Below are positions 1 through 8,512 of a stretch of DNA of 64,000 bases, one piece after another. The translations under genes were made by a program, and so were the position numbers. The stretch lies in contig DATKNV010000017.1 in assembly GCA_035541215.1 (NCBI GenBank), forward strand, positions 1-64,000. Direction: 5' to 3'. The DNA is from DASZHJ01 sp035541215. GTDB lineage: Bacteria > Pseudomonadota > Alphaproteobacteria > ATCC43930 > CGMCC-115725. Each line of letters begins with the position of its first letter. The first letter of the stretch is position 1. The notes beneath the pieces were generated by a model, which saw nothing but the letters and a program-made list of their open reading frames with translations, ran no database searches and was not told the origin of the DNA.

Positions 1-51
1 CCCTCCCTCCGCCATTGCCTCCGCGCGTCGGCGCGGCTCAGTTAATGCGCG

Positions 52-366
52 TTAGTTCCCTTCCGCGCTCCGCGGCGCTGCCGCCGGATTCCACTGCCCC
101 CGCCGCATGCGCGTGACTTTCACGGTCTTGAAGAGTCCCGCCTTGCGGAAGGGTTCCTCGGCCGAGAAGGCTTCTGCGGCGGCGCGGTCGGGGACGTTGA
201 CGATGAGGCAGCTCCCGAGGCGCTTCACGCCGTCGTCGGCGAGGAGAGCGCCGCCGAGGACGAGAATGTCGCGGTGCCGCTCGAGATAGGCGAAGTGGCT
301 CTCCTTCGTCGCGGCGCGGATCGCCTCGCCGCCCTCCTTGTCCTCCTGGTAGATGATGTAGAGCAT
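52..366 (-). CDS. YciI-like family protein
   Basis: A 104-residue protein of the YCII-related fold, a small ferredoxin-like alpha/beta barrel. The start at 366 opens with MLYIIYQED, the usual first strand of the family. The conserved His of the SHFAYLERH segment and the following GGALLADDG loop (about residues 24-46) form the putative active-site pocket. Family members are proposed to act on small metabolites, but the true reaction of this one is unknown. It is divergent from the 3-hydroxyanthranilate dioxygenase gene, with 73 bases between the two starts. The last ten or so residues are low-complexity and probably unstructured. Confidence 0.8.
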   Translation of the reverse strand: MLYIIYQEDKEGGEAIRAATKESHFAYLERHRDILVLGGALLADDGVKRLGSCLIVNVPDRAAAEAFSAEEPFRKAGLFKTVKVTRMRRGQWNPAAAPRSAEGN

Positions 367-391
367 CGCTCGGCACCTCCGACTCGGATCA

Positions 392-400
392 TGCTATCAC
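392..400 (+). promoter_or_regulatory. Candidate extended -10 element upstream of nbaC
   Basis: TGCTATCAC lies 40 bases before the nbaC start and has the TG-n-TATnnn form of an extended -10. No convincing -35 is visible 16-18 bases upstream. The same TGCTA core recurs before at least five other genes in the window, which is the main reason to list it. Confidence 0.3.
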
Positions 401-439
401 TGCCGGGGGCCCCCTCGTGGATCAATCGGGAGCGACGCC

Positions 440-982
440 ATGAGCCTCTATTCGCTGCCGCTCAATTTCGCCGCCTGGATCGAGGAGCACCGGCACCTGC
501 TGCAGCCGCCCGTCGGCAACGCGCAGGTCTGGCCGGGCCGGGACTTCATCGTCACGGTCGTCGGCGGACCCAATGCGCGGACCGATTATCACGACGACCC
601 GCTCGAGGAGTTCTTCTATCAGCTCCACGGCGACATGACGCTCCGCCTCATGGAGGAGGGCAAGCCGCGCGACCTGCCGATCCGCGAGGGCGAGATTTTC
701 CTGCTCCCGCCGCACGTCCGCCACTCGCCGCAGCGGCCGGTGCCTGGAAGCGTCGGCCTCGTGATCGAGCGCCACCGCCCCGAGGGCGTGCTCGACGGCT
801 TCGAATGGTATTGCCTTTCCTGCAACGCGCTCCTGCATCGCGTCGAGGTCCAGCTCAAGAGCCTCGTCGAGGACCTCCCGCCACTCTTCGAGGACTTTTA
901 TCGCAGCGAAGCAAAGCGCCGCTGCCGGAGCTGCGGGGCGCTCCATCCCGGCAAGATGGCGGCCCGCCGGGCCGCGACCTAG
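440..982 (+). CDS. nbaC: 3-hydroxyanthranilate 3,4-dioxygenase
   Basis: A 180-residue cupin dioxygenase that opens the ring of 3-hydroxyanthranilate with O2, giving 2-amino-3-carboxymuconate semialdehyde (kynurenine or 2-nitrobenzoate pathway). The Fe(II) ligands are H51, E57 and H95, and substrate residues R47, R99 and E110 are present; these positions match the numbering I recall for the characterised Cupriavidus enzyme. The C-terminal rubredoxin-like iron site of bacterial members is complete, with C125, C128, C162 and C165. No other kynurenine-pathway gene is in the window, so its partners lie elsewhere. It is followed by a same-strand MBOAT gene 123 bases away, probably a separate unit. 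Confidence 0.95.
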   Translation: MSLYSLPLNFAAWIEEHRHLLQPPVGNAQVWPGRDFIVTVVGGPNARTDYHDDPLEEFFYQLHGDMTLRLMEEGKPRDLPIREGEIFLLPPHVRHSPQRPVPGSVGLVIERHRPEGVLDGFEWYCLSCNALLHRVEVQLKSLVEDLPPLFEDFYRSEAKRRCRSCGALHPGKMAARRAAT

Positions 983-1105
983 CCGCGAAGGCGAGGGAAT
1001 TCCTCGCAAGCGCCCGCAAATCGGGCCTATTCGATTGAGCTTGCCGGGAGCCAGCGCTAGCATCCGCTTCCGGCCGACCGATCTGAGGCAGGGGACTCCG
1101 CGGGA

Positions 1106-2626
1106 ATGCTCTTCAATTCGCTCGTCTTCGTCCTGCTGTTCCTGCCGGCGGTCTTTCTCATCTTCACCTACGCGCATCGCCGCTCGATCGAGGCCTCGCT
1201 GGTCGTCCTGCTGATTGCCTCCGTCGTGTTTTACGCGTGGTGGCGGCCGGTCTATCTCTTGCTGCTGGCAGCCTCGATCGGCGTCAATTACGCGATCGGC
1301 CTGCGCCTGCAAGCCGAGGGTGCGTCGCGCCGGTGGCTCTGGCTCGGCGTCGCGCTCAATCTCGGCTGTCTCGGCTTCTTCAAGTACACGGGCTTCCTCG
1401 TCGACACGGTCGACGACGCCTTCGGGCTCGGCATTGCGCGGCCGGAGATCGTGCTGCCGCTCGCGATCTCGTTCTACACCTTCACGCAGATCGCCTATCT
1501 CGTGGATTCCTGGCGCGGCCTGGTGAAGGACGCGCGCTTTATCGACTTCGCGCTCTTCGTGACATTTTTTCCGCACCTGATTGCGGGGCCGATCGTCCAC
1601 CACAGCGAGCTGATGCCGCAGTTCCGCAAATTCGTGAGGCGCGAGGACGTCTGGCAGGACCTCGCCTTCGGCCTCACCTGGTTCAGCCTCGGGCTCTTCA
1701 AGAAGGTCGTGCTCGCGGACACGATCGCCGCGAAGATCGATCCCGTCTATGCCGCCGCCAAGGCTGGGGAAGTCGTGACGTTCCTCGAGGGCTGGGCCGC
1801 CTGTCTCGGCTACACGGCCCAGCTCTATTTCGACTTCTCCGGCTATTCCGACATGGCCGTGGGCTTGGGCCTCATGTTCGGCGTCAAGCTCCCGCTCAAC
1901 TTCGCCTCGCCGTACAAGGCCGCCAACATCATCGAGTTCTGGCGCCGATGGCACATGACGCTCTCGCGCTTCCTGCGCGAGTACCTCTACGTGCCGCTCG
2001 GCGGCAACCGCAAAGGGCCTGCGCGGCGCTACGTCAATCTCATGATCACGATGGTGCTGGGTGGGCTCTGGCACGGAGCCGGCTGGACCTTCGTGCTCTG
2101 GGGCACGCTGCACGGTCTTTATCTCTGCCTCAATCACCTCTGGCGCGGGATCAAGGGGGCGCTCGGATGGCGGCAGGAGGGCGGGCGCTGGGCGCGCTTC
2201 GGCGCGGGCGCGCTGACCTTCCTCTCGGTCGCGCTCGCCTGGGTGCTCTTCCGCGCCGACAACCTTGCGAGCGCCGAGAACATTCTCCGCGGCATGGTCG
2301 GCGCGAACGGCGTGCTCGTGAGCGACAAGACGGGCGAGTGGCTCCTCCAGCACGGCGCGCTTCCGGCCTGGATTGCCGTCGCGCCGGAAAAGCACGTAGG
2401 CGCACTCGTGACGACCGACGTCTTCGGCTGGATCGCCGCGGCGCTCGCGGTCGTGTGGCTCTGCCCCAACACTCAGCAGCTCATGGGCGAGGACGGAAGA
2501 CGCTGGTATCGTTGGACGCCCAATTTCGCCTGGACGGGCTTCGCCACCATCGCGACCGTCGTGCCGCTCTACTACATGCTCTACCTGCCGAACCGGATCA
2601 TCCGGTTCATCTATTACAATTTCTGA
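1106..2626 (+). CDS. MBOAT-family O-acyltransferase (AlgI-like)
   Basis: A 506-residue multi-pass membrane protein of the membrane-bound O-acyltransferase family, closest in architecture to AlgI/PatA, which move acetyl groups across the inner membrane onto exported polysaccharides. The N-terminus is a run of hydrophobic segments. The middle carries the ASPYKAANIIEFWRRWHMTLS signature (residues about 270-290), and the putative catalytic His is H323 in the LGGLWHGAGW motif. The following gene encodes an SGNH-like periplasmic partner, as is usual for AlgI-AlgJ/X type pairs, so the two probably acetylate a surface glycan together. The glycan is not identified. Length is normal for the family. Confidence 0.93.
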   Translation: MLFNSLVFVLLFLPAVFLIFTYAHRRSIEASLVVLLIASVVFYAWWRPVYLLLLAASIGVNYAIGLRLQAEGASRRWLWLGVALNLGCLGFFKYTGFLVDTVDDAFGLGIARPEIVLPLAISFYTFTQIAYLVDSWRGLVKDARFIDFALFVTFFPHLIAGPIVHHSELMPQFRKFVRREDVWQDLAFGLTWFSLGLFKKVVLADTIAAKIDPVYAAAKAGEVVTFLEGWAACLGYTAQLYFDFSGYSDMAVGLGLMFGVKLPLNFASPYKAANIIEFWRRWHMTLSRFLREYLYVPLGGNRKGPARRYVNLMITMVLGGLWHGAGWTFVLWGTLHGLYLCLNHLWRGIKGALGWRQEGGRWARFGAGALTFLSVALAWVLFRADNLASAENILRGMVGANGVLVSDKTGEWLLQHGALPAWIAVAPEKHVGALVTTDVFGWIAAALAVVWLCPNTQQLMGEDGRRWYRWTPNFAWTGFATIATVVPLYYMLYLPNRIIRFIYYNF

Positions 2627-2637
2627 GCGCGCCGCGC

Positions 2638-3759
2638 ATGCCGAGGCGCCTCATCAAGATCGTGCTGTGGACGGTTGCCGCGACCATCGTGCTCCCGGCG
2701 CTGCTGGTGCTCGCGGTGGATCCCTTTCAGGTGATCCATCGCCCCTTCCTGCGCCCGCTCCTCTTCATCGACAACGACCGCTATCAGGACGCGGGCCTCA
2801 TCCGGCAATACCTCGCCCACGGCGACGAGTTCGATTCGGTCGTGATCGGCACATCCATGTCCGAAGGCTTCCGATCGCTCGATACGGGCGTGGCCCTCGG
2901 CGGGCGAAGGGCGCTCAGACTCACCATTCGCGGCGGGAATGCCGAGGCCCTCGCGCTCCTCGGAAACGCCGCGCTCGCGACCGGAAAGGTCCGCCACGTC
3001 TTCTGGGAGGTCTATCGGGGCTACTGGGACCCGACCTGGATGGAAAAGCTGCAGATGCCGGCGGAGCTCTATACCGATCGATCCGCGCGGGGCCTCCGGT
3101 ACTATGTCTTCAACCACGACGCCGTCGTCACCTCGATCGCAATCCTCAAGGGGACCCAAGCGGGGGTGCGCGATTTCGAGCTCCTGCACGACGAGGGGAG
3201 CCGGTTCACGACGGCGAGCCGGGAGTTCAGCTCGCCCGAGAGCCTCGCGAAGCTGCGCAAGGAGATCGATCCCGCGGAGCCGTTGCGCGCGCCCGCGCCG
3301 CCGCCGAACGCGGCGGAGATCGAGCGCGCCATTCGCGACGGTCTCTTCGGCGTCATCGACGCGCATCCCGATGCGACCTATGCCCTCGTGTTTCCGCCGA
3401 CCTCCTATCTCGACCTCGCGCGGCGCGGGACGCTCGAATTCGCACGGCGCGAATTCGTCCTGCGGCTTCTGGCGGCGGAGGCGGCGAAGCGGCCCAACGT
3501 CGCTCTCTTCGGCTTCGACACCGTGAGCTGCATCGGCGGCGACCTCCGGAACTACCGCGACTACAACCATTTTCTGCCGGAGGTGACGGGCCTCATCACG
3601 GCGGCGGTCCGCGCCGGGCGCAATCGCATAACGCCGGAGACCGTCGGCGCCTACATCGAGCGGACGGAGAGCCAGGTGCTGGACTGGCGAGCCCATTTCA
3701 TTGCCGGCGCCTCCGGCTATGAAGGACAGCCGCTCTCGTGCGTCGAGGCGGCGGAATAG
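2638..3759 (+). CDS. SGNH-hydrolase-like membrane-anchored protein, partner of the MBOAT acyltransferase
   Basis: A 373-residue protein with one N-terminal membrane segment (residues about 7-27) and a periplasmic domain. GTS at 71-73 inside GTSMSEGF resembles the first SGNH block, and DYNHFLP near residue 318 supplies the candidate Asp-x-x-His pair, as in AlgJ/AlgX-like acetyltransferases. The ATG at 2638 lies 11 bases after the MBOAT stop, indicating an operon. It probably takes the acetyl group delivered by the MBOAT protein and transfers it to the glycan; this is inferred from the pairing, since overall similarity to characterised enzymes cannot be judged here. Confidence 0.8.
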   Translation: MPRRLIKIVLWTVAATIVLPALLVLAVDPFQVIHRPFLRPLLFIDNDRYQDAGLIRQYLAHGDEFDSVVIGTSMSEGFRSLDTGVALGGRRALRLTIRGGNAEALALLGNAALATGKVRHVFWEVYRGYWDPTWMEKLQMPAELYTDRSARGLRYYVFNHDAVVTSIAILKGTQAGVRDFELLHDEGSRFTTASREFSSPESLAKLRKEIDPAEPLRAPAPPPNAAEIERAIRDGLFGVIDAHPDATYALVFPPTSYLDLARRGTLEFARREFVLRLLAAEAAKRPNVALFGFDTVSCIGGDLRNYRDYNHFLPEVTGLITAAVRAGRNRITPETVGAYIERTESQVLDWRAHFIAGASGYEGQPLSCVEAAE

Positions 3760-3806
3760 CGGAGCTCGGCGAGAAGGGTACCGGTCAAAGCGTCCAGGCC
3801 GCGCTT

Positions 3807-5534
3807 TTACAAGGCAGCGTCGCCTCTTCCCCGTACGCCATAGACGCCGTCCTCCGCGAGGAGATAGTCGACGCGGTTGTCGACGAGAGCCTCGGCCGCC
3901 TCCTCGGGCGTATTGATGATGGGCTCCTCGTGCACGTTGAAGCTGGTGTTGATCGCCGCGGGGAGGCCGGTTCTCGCTTTGAAGGCCTTGAGCGTGTCGT
4001 AATAGAGCGCGTTCTCCTCGCGGCGGACGATCTGGGGTCGCGCGGTTCCATCGACGTGGACGACCGCGGGAATGCGGTCTTTCCACTCGCTCCTGACGTC
4101 GCAGGTGATGGTCATGAAGCGGCAGGCATAGGCGTTGGCGTCCGTGACGTGGAAGACGGTACGGGCGTCCTCCGCTGCGATGACGGGGGCGAAGGGCATG
4201 AACTCGCTGCGGTCGAGGCGCTTGTTGAGGCTGTCGTTGATGTCGCGCCGCTCGGGGGAGGCCATGATGGAGCGCGCGCCCAGCGCGCGGGGCCCGTACT
4301 CCATGCGCCGCGCGAAGATCGCCACCGCCTTGCCCTTCGCCATGAGACCCGCGGCGGCCTCGACGGGATCGCCCGGGAGGCGCGCGATCTCCGGGCTGAA
4401 GCGCAAGAAGCGGGCGCCGGCGTCGGGATAGGCACGGCCCCAATAGACTTCATCGAGGCGATGGCGATGCCCGAGCCAAGTCTCGAGTCCGTCGCGCTCC
4501 AGCAGGTATTGCAGCGCGCCGCCGATGACGAGGCCCTCGTCGCCCATGGGCGGCACGATGAAAACCTCAGCGAGGCCGCATTGCTCGGCCAGGCGCTGGT
4601 TGAGTTTGACGTTCGCGAAGAGGCCGCCCGCGAGGCCGAGGCGCTTCACCTTCGTGCGCTCCAGGAGGCGCCGCACCGAGGCAAGGACCATGTCCTCCGC
4701 GAAGGCCTGGATCGAGGCCGCGCAATCCTCCCGGGAATGTCCCTCGCAAAGGCCTACGTAATAATCGCGGAGCCGGGCCTCGCTCTCGAATTCGGATTCG
4801 ATCACGCCGCCCTCATCGACGCGGAACGGCTTTGCGAAGGCCTCGCGCAGCACGGGCTTGCCGAAGGCGGCGAGACCCGTGATCTTGCCCTCGTGGTGCA
4901 GCGGCTTGAAGCCGAGAGCCTGCGTCACGTACATGTAGCCGCGAGCGACGCTCTCGTGGCGGTGCGGCAGGCGCAGCCAGCGGTCGTCACCGAAGAAGCA
5001 TTCGATCTTGCCGTCCTTGAAGAGGCGCTGGCTGTAATTGACGTTGTCGCCGGAGCCGTCGGCGGTATAGAGCAGCGCTTCCTCCCAATCCGTGAAGAAG
5101 AGCGACGGCAGGGCATGGGAGAAGTGATGGTTCGCGAACCCAATCTTGGCGGTGGGCCGGAATCCGTAGAAGGCGCGGGTCGCCGCGAGATCGAGGGCCT
5201 CTTCCGGCGTGGCTATGCCGCCCTTCACCATTGCGTAATAGAGCAATCGAGTGCTGAGCCGGTTTCCCTGGATCCTGTCGCGCAGGCGCCGAAACGGGTC
5301 GGTGCGGTAGAGAAACCGCGCGAAATTGGAGCGTTGGAAGACCACGACGTCGACGTCGGTGCGCGCCATCCCCGCCACCGCCAGGACCTCGTCGATGCAT
5401 TCCTCGGGCCTCCCGCCATCCTTCTTGCGCCGCGTCAGCCGCTCGCGCTGAACGGCCGCGATGACACGGTAATCGTCGAAGAGCGCGGCGGAGGAATCGT
5501 GCACTCCGTCGAGCAGCGAGAGGATTGTGGCCAT
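3807..5534 (-). CDS. NodU/CmcH-type carbamoyltransferase
   Basis: A 575-residue O-carbamoyltransferase that moves a carbamoyl group from carbamoyl phosphate to a hydroxyl, probably of a sugar. The N-terminal ASKHA/Kae1-like domain starts with LSLLDGVHDSSAAL, and NHHFSHA at 135-141 is the metal-binding His cluster. The GLAGGLFANVKLN and EYGPRALGARSI motifs follow, and the YrdC-like C-terminal half ends with INTSFNVHEEPIINTPEEA. I chose the ATG at 5534 because the family motif begins ten residues later; the open frame upstream shows no family similarity. It converges on the SGNH gene, leaving 47 bases between them. Its surroundings suggest carbamoylation of a surface polysaccharide. Confidence 0.93.
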   Translation of the reverse strand: MATILSLLDGVHDSSAALFDDYRVIAAVQRERLTRRKKDGGRPEECIDEVLAVAGMARTDVDVVVFQRSNFARFLYRTDPFRRLRDRIQGNRLSTRLLYYAMVKGGIATPEEALDLAATRAFYGFRPTAKIGFANHHFSHALPSLFFTDWEEALLYTADGSGDNVNYSQRLFKDGKIECFFGDDRWLRLPHRHESVARGYMYVTQALGFKPLHHEGKITGLAAFGKPVLREAFAKPFRVDEGGVIESEFESEARLRDYYVGLCEGHSREDCAASIQAFAEDMVLASVRRLLERTKVKRLGLAGGLFANVKLNQRLAEQCGLAEVFIVPPMGDEGLVIGGALQYLLERDGLETWLGHRHRLDEVYWGRAYPDAGARFLRFSPEIARLPGDPVEAAAGLMAKGKAVAIFARRMEYGPRALGARSIMASPERRDINDSLNKRLDRSEFMPFAPVIAAEDARTVFHVTDANAYACRFMTITCDVRSEWKDRIPAVVHVDGTARPQIVRREENALYYDTLKAFKARTGLPAAINTSFNVHEEPIINTPEEAAEALVDNRVDYLLAEDGVYGVRGRGDAAL

Positions 5535-6013
5535 GAACAAGCGGTCCGCTAATTCGGGTTTCCCCGTCCCGTAATGCCGTGGTCCCGTTACTTCGCGAGG
5601 AAGCGACCGATGCTCTCGCGGATGAGCGCTTCCACCGCCTCGCAAGGGGTCTCGATGACGGGCTCTCCGCTCGTCAGCGCCTCGCGTCGGACGGCCGCCT
5701 GGGAGCGGCAATCTGCAATAAGCGAAGGCGGAAGTCACGCCAATTTCAACATGGGACATGTTGGCGCGAGCTGCGGCCGTCCTCGGATCGCAGGGAATCC
5801 GGCCTTGCGAACCCATTGGGCGGCTCCCCGCGAATTGTCCCGCGACCGCACCGGAGCCCAGGGGCGGGGCGCGGCCGGCGGAGGCTGGCAGGGCGAGCCG
5901 CGAGCCATTAGAGTGCGCCGCGGCGTCGGATCGCCCGGAAATGGGGAGTTTCAGGATTTGGTCATGTGGCGCTCTGGTTTGCGCGTTCGAGGCTGCTACT
6001 GGGCCTCGCCGAA
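5535..6013. other. 479-base region without an intact gene between carbamoyltransferase and O-antigen ligase
   Basis: It holds the carbamoyltransferase remnant (5588-5734) and should contain the start signals of the two divergent flanking genes. The portion 5738-5960 shows no protein similarity I can recognise in any frame and no clear hairpin with a T-run. Possible ligase starts upstream of 6014 (for example 5966) would add residues lacking the character of a membrane segment. Confidence 0.6.
5588..5734 (-). pseudogene. C-terminal remnant of a second NodU-type carbamoyltransferase
   Basis: A 48-codon open stretch bounded upstream by an in-frame TGA (5735-5737) and ending at TAA (5588-5590). 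It has no usable start codon ahead of its conserved part. Its translation contains EPVIETPCEAVEALIRES, which lines up with EPIINTPEEAAEALVDNR near the C-terminus of the intact gene just downstream. It stops at the place where that domain normally ends. I read it as the tail of a tandem paralogue that lost its first roughly 90 percent. The upstream part of the alignment (residues 1-20) is not recognisable. A short unrelated frame remains possible. Confidence 0.55.
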
Positions 6014-7249
6014 ATGACGACTGCAATCGGCTGGGCCCGGCCCAGCACGGCGCTGGCCGTGGCGAGCGCCGTGATGCCGCCGCTCACCACCATCGCGCCG
6101 CTCGGACTGACGATCGTGCTGCCGGTCGCCGCGGTGGCCGCACTTGCGCTCGGCGGCTATCGGGACCTTCCGCGGCTGAGGTCATTGCTGCCGCTTCTGG
6201 CGATGCTGGCAATCGCCGGCGCGCTCGGCCTCGCCTCGGCGCTGTGGTCGATCGTGCCCGAGCACAGCCTCGCCACGGCACTGCGCTTCATTGGGCTCGC
6301 GCTTTGCGGCCTCGCGCTCTGCGCGGTGGCGTTGGGCCTTGAAGCGCCGGAACGCGAGCGGGTGCGCCGCGCGCTGCTGCTGGGCGTGCTCGTGGCGCTC
6401 CTCATCCTGGCGGTGGCGGCCGCCGCACGCCTCGTCTTGCCGGCCCCCGAGGAGGGCGAATTCGCGAGCTGGCTTCGGCACTACACCCGGTTCAATCGCG
6501 GCACGACTACGCTCGCGCTCGCGATTTGGCCGGCAGTTCTCGCTCTCGGCGGCGCGGGAAGGCCGGCTCGCGCGGTGCTGCTGCTGGCGGGGGCGTTCCT
6601 GGTGCTGCTCGGCCTCGCCGATCAGAGCGCTAAGATTGCCGTCGGCTTGGGTATCGCGGTCTGGACCGTCGCCCGGTATTTCCCGCGCCTGAGCGCAGCA
6701 GCCATGGGGGCGGGGCTCGCGGCTCTCGTGGTGCTGCTGCCGCTCGCGCCTCTGGCGCCGCCGCAGATCGTCCGCATCCACGAAGCTGTGCCCGCGATGA
6801 AGATCTCTGGCCTGCATCGGCTCGCGATCTGGCATTTCGCGAGCGAGCGCATCGCGGAGCGCCCGCTGCTCGGCTGGGGGCTCGATGCCTCGCGCGCCAT
6901 TCCCGGCGGCAGCGACCGCATCGCGGACCCCGACCTACGCGGGCTCTTGGCGTCGGGCGCGCTCTGGATGCCGCTTCATCCCCACAGCGCTGCCCTGCAA
7001 TGGCGGCTCGAGCTCGGCTGGCCAGGCGTCGCGATACTGACGCTGCTGGTCTGGTGGTGCCTGCGGCGCGCGAGCACGGCGCCGACGCCGGCCCAGCGCT
7101 CGACCGCGCTCGCGCTGACGGCGTCCGCGCTCGTGGTGGCGATGCTGAGCTACGGCTTCTGGCAGGAGTGGTGGCAGTCGAGCCTCTGGCTCGTCGCGGC
7201 CTCGCTCACGGTGCTCCGCCCCGAGGCCGGAGACAGGCGCTCCGCCTAG
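6014..7249 (+). CDS. O-antigen ligase / Wzy-like membrane protein
   Basis: A 411-residue polytopic inner-membrane protein with about ten hydrophobic segments and a larger periplasmic loop around residues 255-320. The loop contains LLGWGLDASR and HPHSAALQW, the HPHN-like motif typical of O-antigen ligases and polymerases (Wzy_C domain). Such enzymes join undecaprenyl-linked glycan to lipid A or polymerise repeat units. The ATG at 6014 gives a clean start just before the first membrane segment; an in-frame upstream start at 5966 would add 16 residues. It ends convergently with the glycosyltransferase gene, sharing 4 bases. Ligase and polymerase cannot be told apart by sequence alone. Confidence 0.82.
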   Translation: MTTAIGWARPSTALAVASAVMPPLTTIAPLGLTIVLPVAAVAALALGGYRDLPRLRSLLPLLAMLAIAGALGLASALWSIVPEHSLATALRFIGLALCGLALCAVALGLEAPERERVRRALLLGVLVALLILAVAAAARLVLPAPEEGEFASWLRHYTRFNRGTTTLALAIWPAVLALGGAGRPARAVLLLAGAFLVLLGLADQSAKIAVGLGIAVWTVARYFPRLSAAAMGAGLAALVVLLPLAPLAPPQIVRIHEAVPAMKISGLHRLAIWHFASERIAERPLLGWGLDASRAIPGGSDRIADPDLRGLLASGALWMPLHPHSAALQWRLELGWPGVAILTLLVWWCLRRASTAPTPAQRSTALALTASALVVAMLSYGFWQEWWQSSLWLVAASLTVLRPEAGDRRSA

Positions 7250-8415
7250 CCTCGATCCCGCCCGCCCGCCTGCGTCTCGCCGATGCGAGCGAGCAGATTG
7301 CCATAGAATTCGCGCGTCGCGGCGGCGACGACGGGAGCGGAGTATTTCTCGACGGCGAGGGCGCGGGCTCCCGCGCCCAATCGCGCCCGGAGCGCGGCGT
7401 TGCCCGCGAGCTCCGCGATCGCCGCCGCGAGAGCGCCGGCATCGTCCGGGGGCACGAGAATGCCGCTCACGCCCGGCTGCGCGATCGCCCGGTTTCCCGG
7501 GATGTCGGTGGCGACGATGGGGCGTCCCATCGCCGCCGCTTCGACGAGGCTCATGGGGAGGCCCTCGCCGCCCAGCGAGGCAAGGACGGCGATGTGCGCT
7601 TGCGCCCAGACCGCGCGGATGTCCTGCTGACGGCCGAGCCAGCGGACGCCCGGCAGGCTCTGCCATTCCCGCAGCCGGGCTTCATCGATCGAGGTCGGGT
7701 TTTCCGGATCTGGGCCGCCGACGAGGAGCAGGTCCACCGCAAGGCCCGAGGCCCGCAGCCGTTGCTGTGCCGACACCAAGGTCGTTACGCCCTTGAGCTC
7801 GACCATCCGTCCGACATAGGCCGCGGTCACCGGCGGCGGCGGCTCGGGAACGGGCTGGAAGCGATCGAGATCGACGCCCGATCCTCCGACGTTGACGACG
7901 CGCGAGGCCGCCTTCGCGCAAAGGGAGACGAAAGCCCGCCGGTCATCGTCGTTCTCCACGATGAACCAATGGTTCGGACGCGCGAGCAGGAACCTCAGCA
8001 GAAGCTCGTTGAGCCGCGCGAGGATCCGCGCCTTGAAGCCGCGCCAGCCGCCGATGTAGCCGGTGCCGGTGACCGTGCTCACGACGAAGGGCGCGCGCGT
8101 GAGCCACGCGGCGATGCCGCCGAGCGCGATCGGCTTCCACGAGACGTTCTGTACGATCGTGGGACGCTCGCGCCGGAGGATGCGGCGGAGTTGCAGGAAG
8201 ACCGAGAGGTTGCCCCAGAGGCTCAGGCTGCCGCGGCGCAGTTCGATCGGGTGTAGCGCAATCCCGAGCTCGCGGATGCGATCGGCCTGGCCCGTGACCT
8301 TCGTGATCACGCCGACCTCGAAGCCCGCTTGCTGCGCCGCCCGCGCCATCGCAAGGCGGTGCATCAGGAAATACCAGTCCTCCGTGACGAAGAAGATGAG
8401 CTTGGGCTTGCACAT
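7246..8415 (-). CDS. GT4-family glycosyltransferase
   Basis: A 389-residue GT-B glycosyltransferase. The N-terminal acceptor half begins KLIFFVTEDWYFLMHR, as in many O-antigen/exopolysaccharide transferases. The C-terminal donor half has AAYVGRMVELKGV and the E-x7-E motif in EGLPMSLVEAAAMGRPIVATD (about residues 285-305), which positions the nucleotide sugar. I chose the ATG at 8415; longer reading through to 8556 lacks family similarity. It is convergent with the ligase gene and divergent from lptE. Together with the ligase it probably belongs to surface-glycan synthesis; donor and acceptor sugars are unknown. Confidence 0.9.
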   Translation of the reverse strand: MCKPKLIFFVTEDWYFLMHRLAMARAAQQAGFEVGVITKVTGQADRIRELGIALHPIELRRGSLSLWGNLSVFLQLRRILRRERPTIVQNVSWKPIALGGIAAWLTRAPFVVSTVTGTGYIGGWRGFKARILARLNELLLRFLLARPNHWFIVENDDDRRAFVSLCAKAASRVVNVGGSGVDLDRFQPVPEPPPPVTAAYVGRMVELKGVTTLVSAQQRLRASGLAVDLLLVGGPDPENPTSIDEARLREWQSLPGVRWLGRQQDIRAVWAQAHIAVLASLGGEGLPMSLVEAAAMGRPIVATDIPGNRAIAQPGVSGILVPPDDAGALAAAIAELAGNAALRARLGAGARALAVEKYSAPVVAAATREFYGNLLARIGETQAGGRDRG

Positions 8416-8512
8416 CTCGCCGATACCGTCGGGTCCCTGATCCGCCGCGATCCCGACTTTTAGAGCCCGCGGATGAGGACATTCAATCCAAATCGGGCCG
8501 GCAGGAGGGGGC

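Noticed and set aside
422..2395. Very long open frame antisense to nbaC and the MBOAT gene
   Set aside because: High GC leaves few stops in antisense frames. The translation is Glu/Arg/Ala-rich with no family motif, and both plus-strand genes are well recognised.
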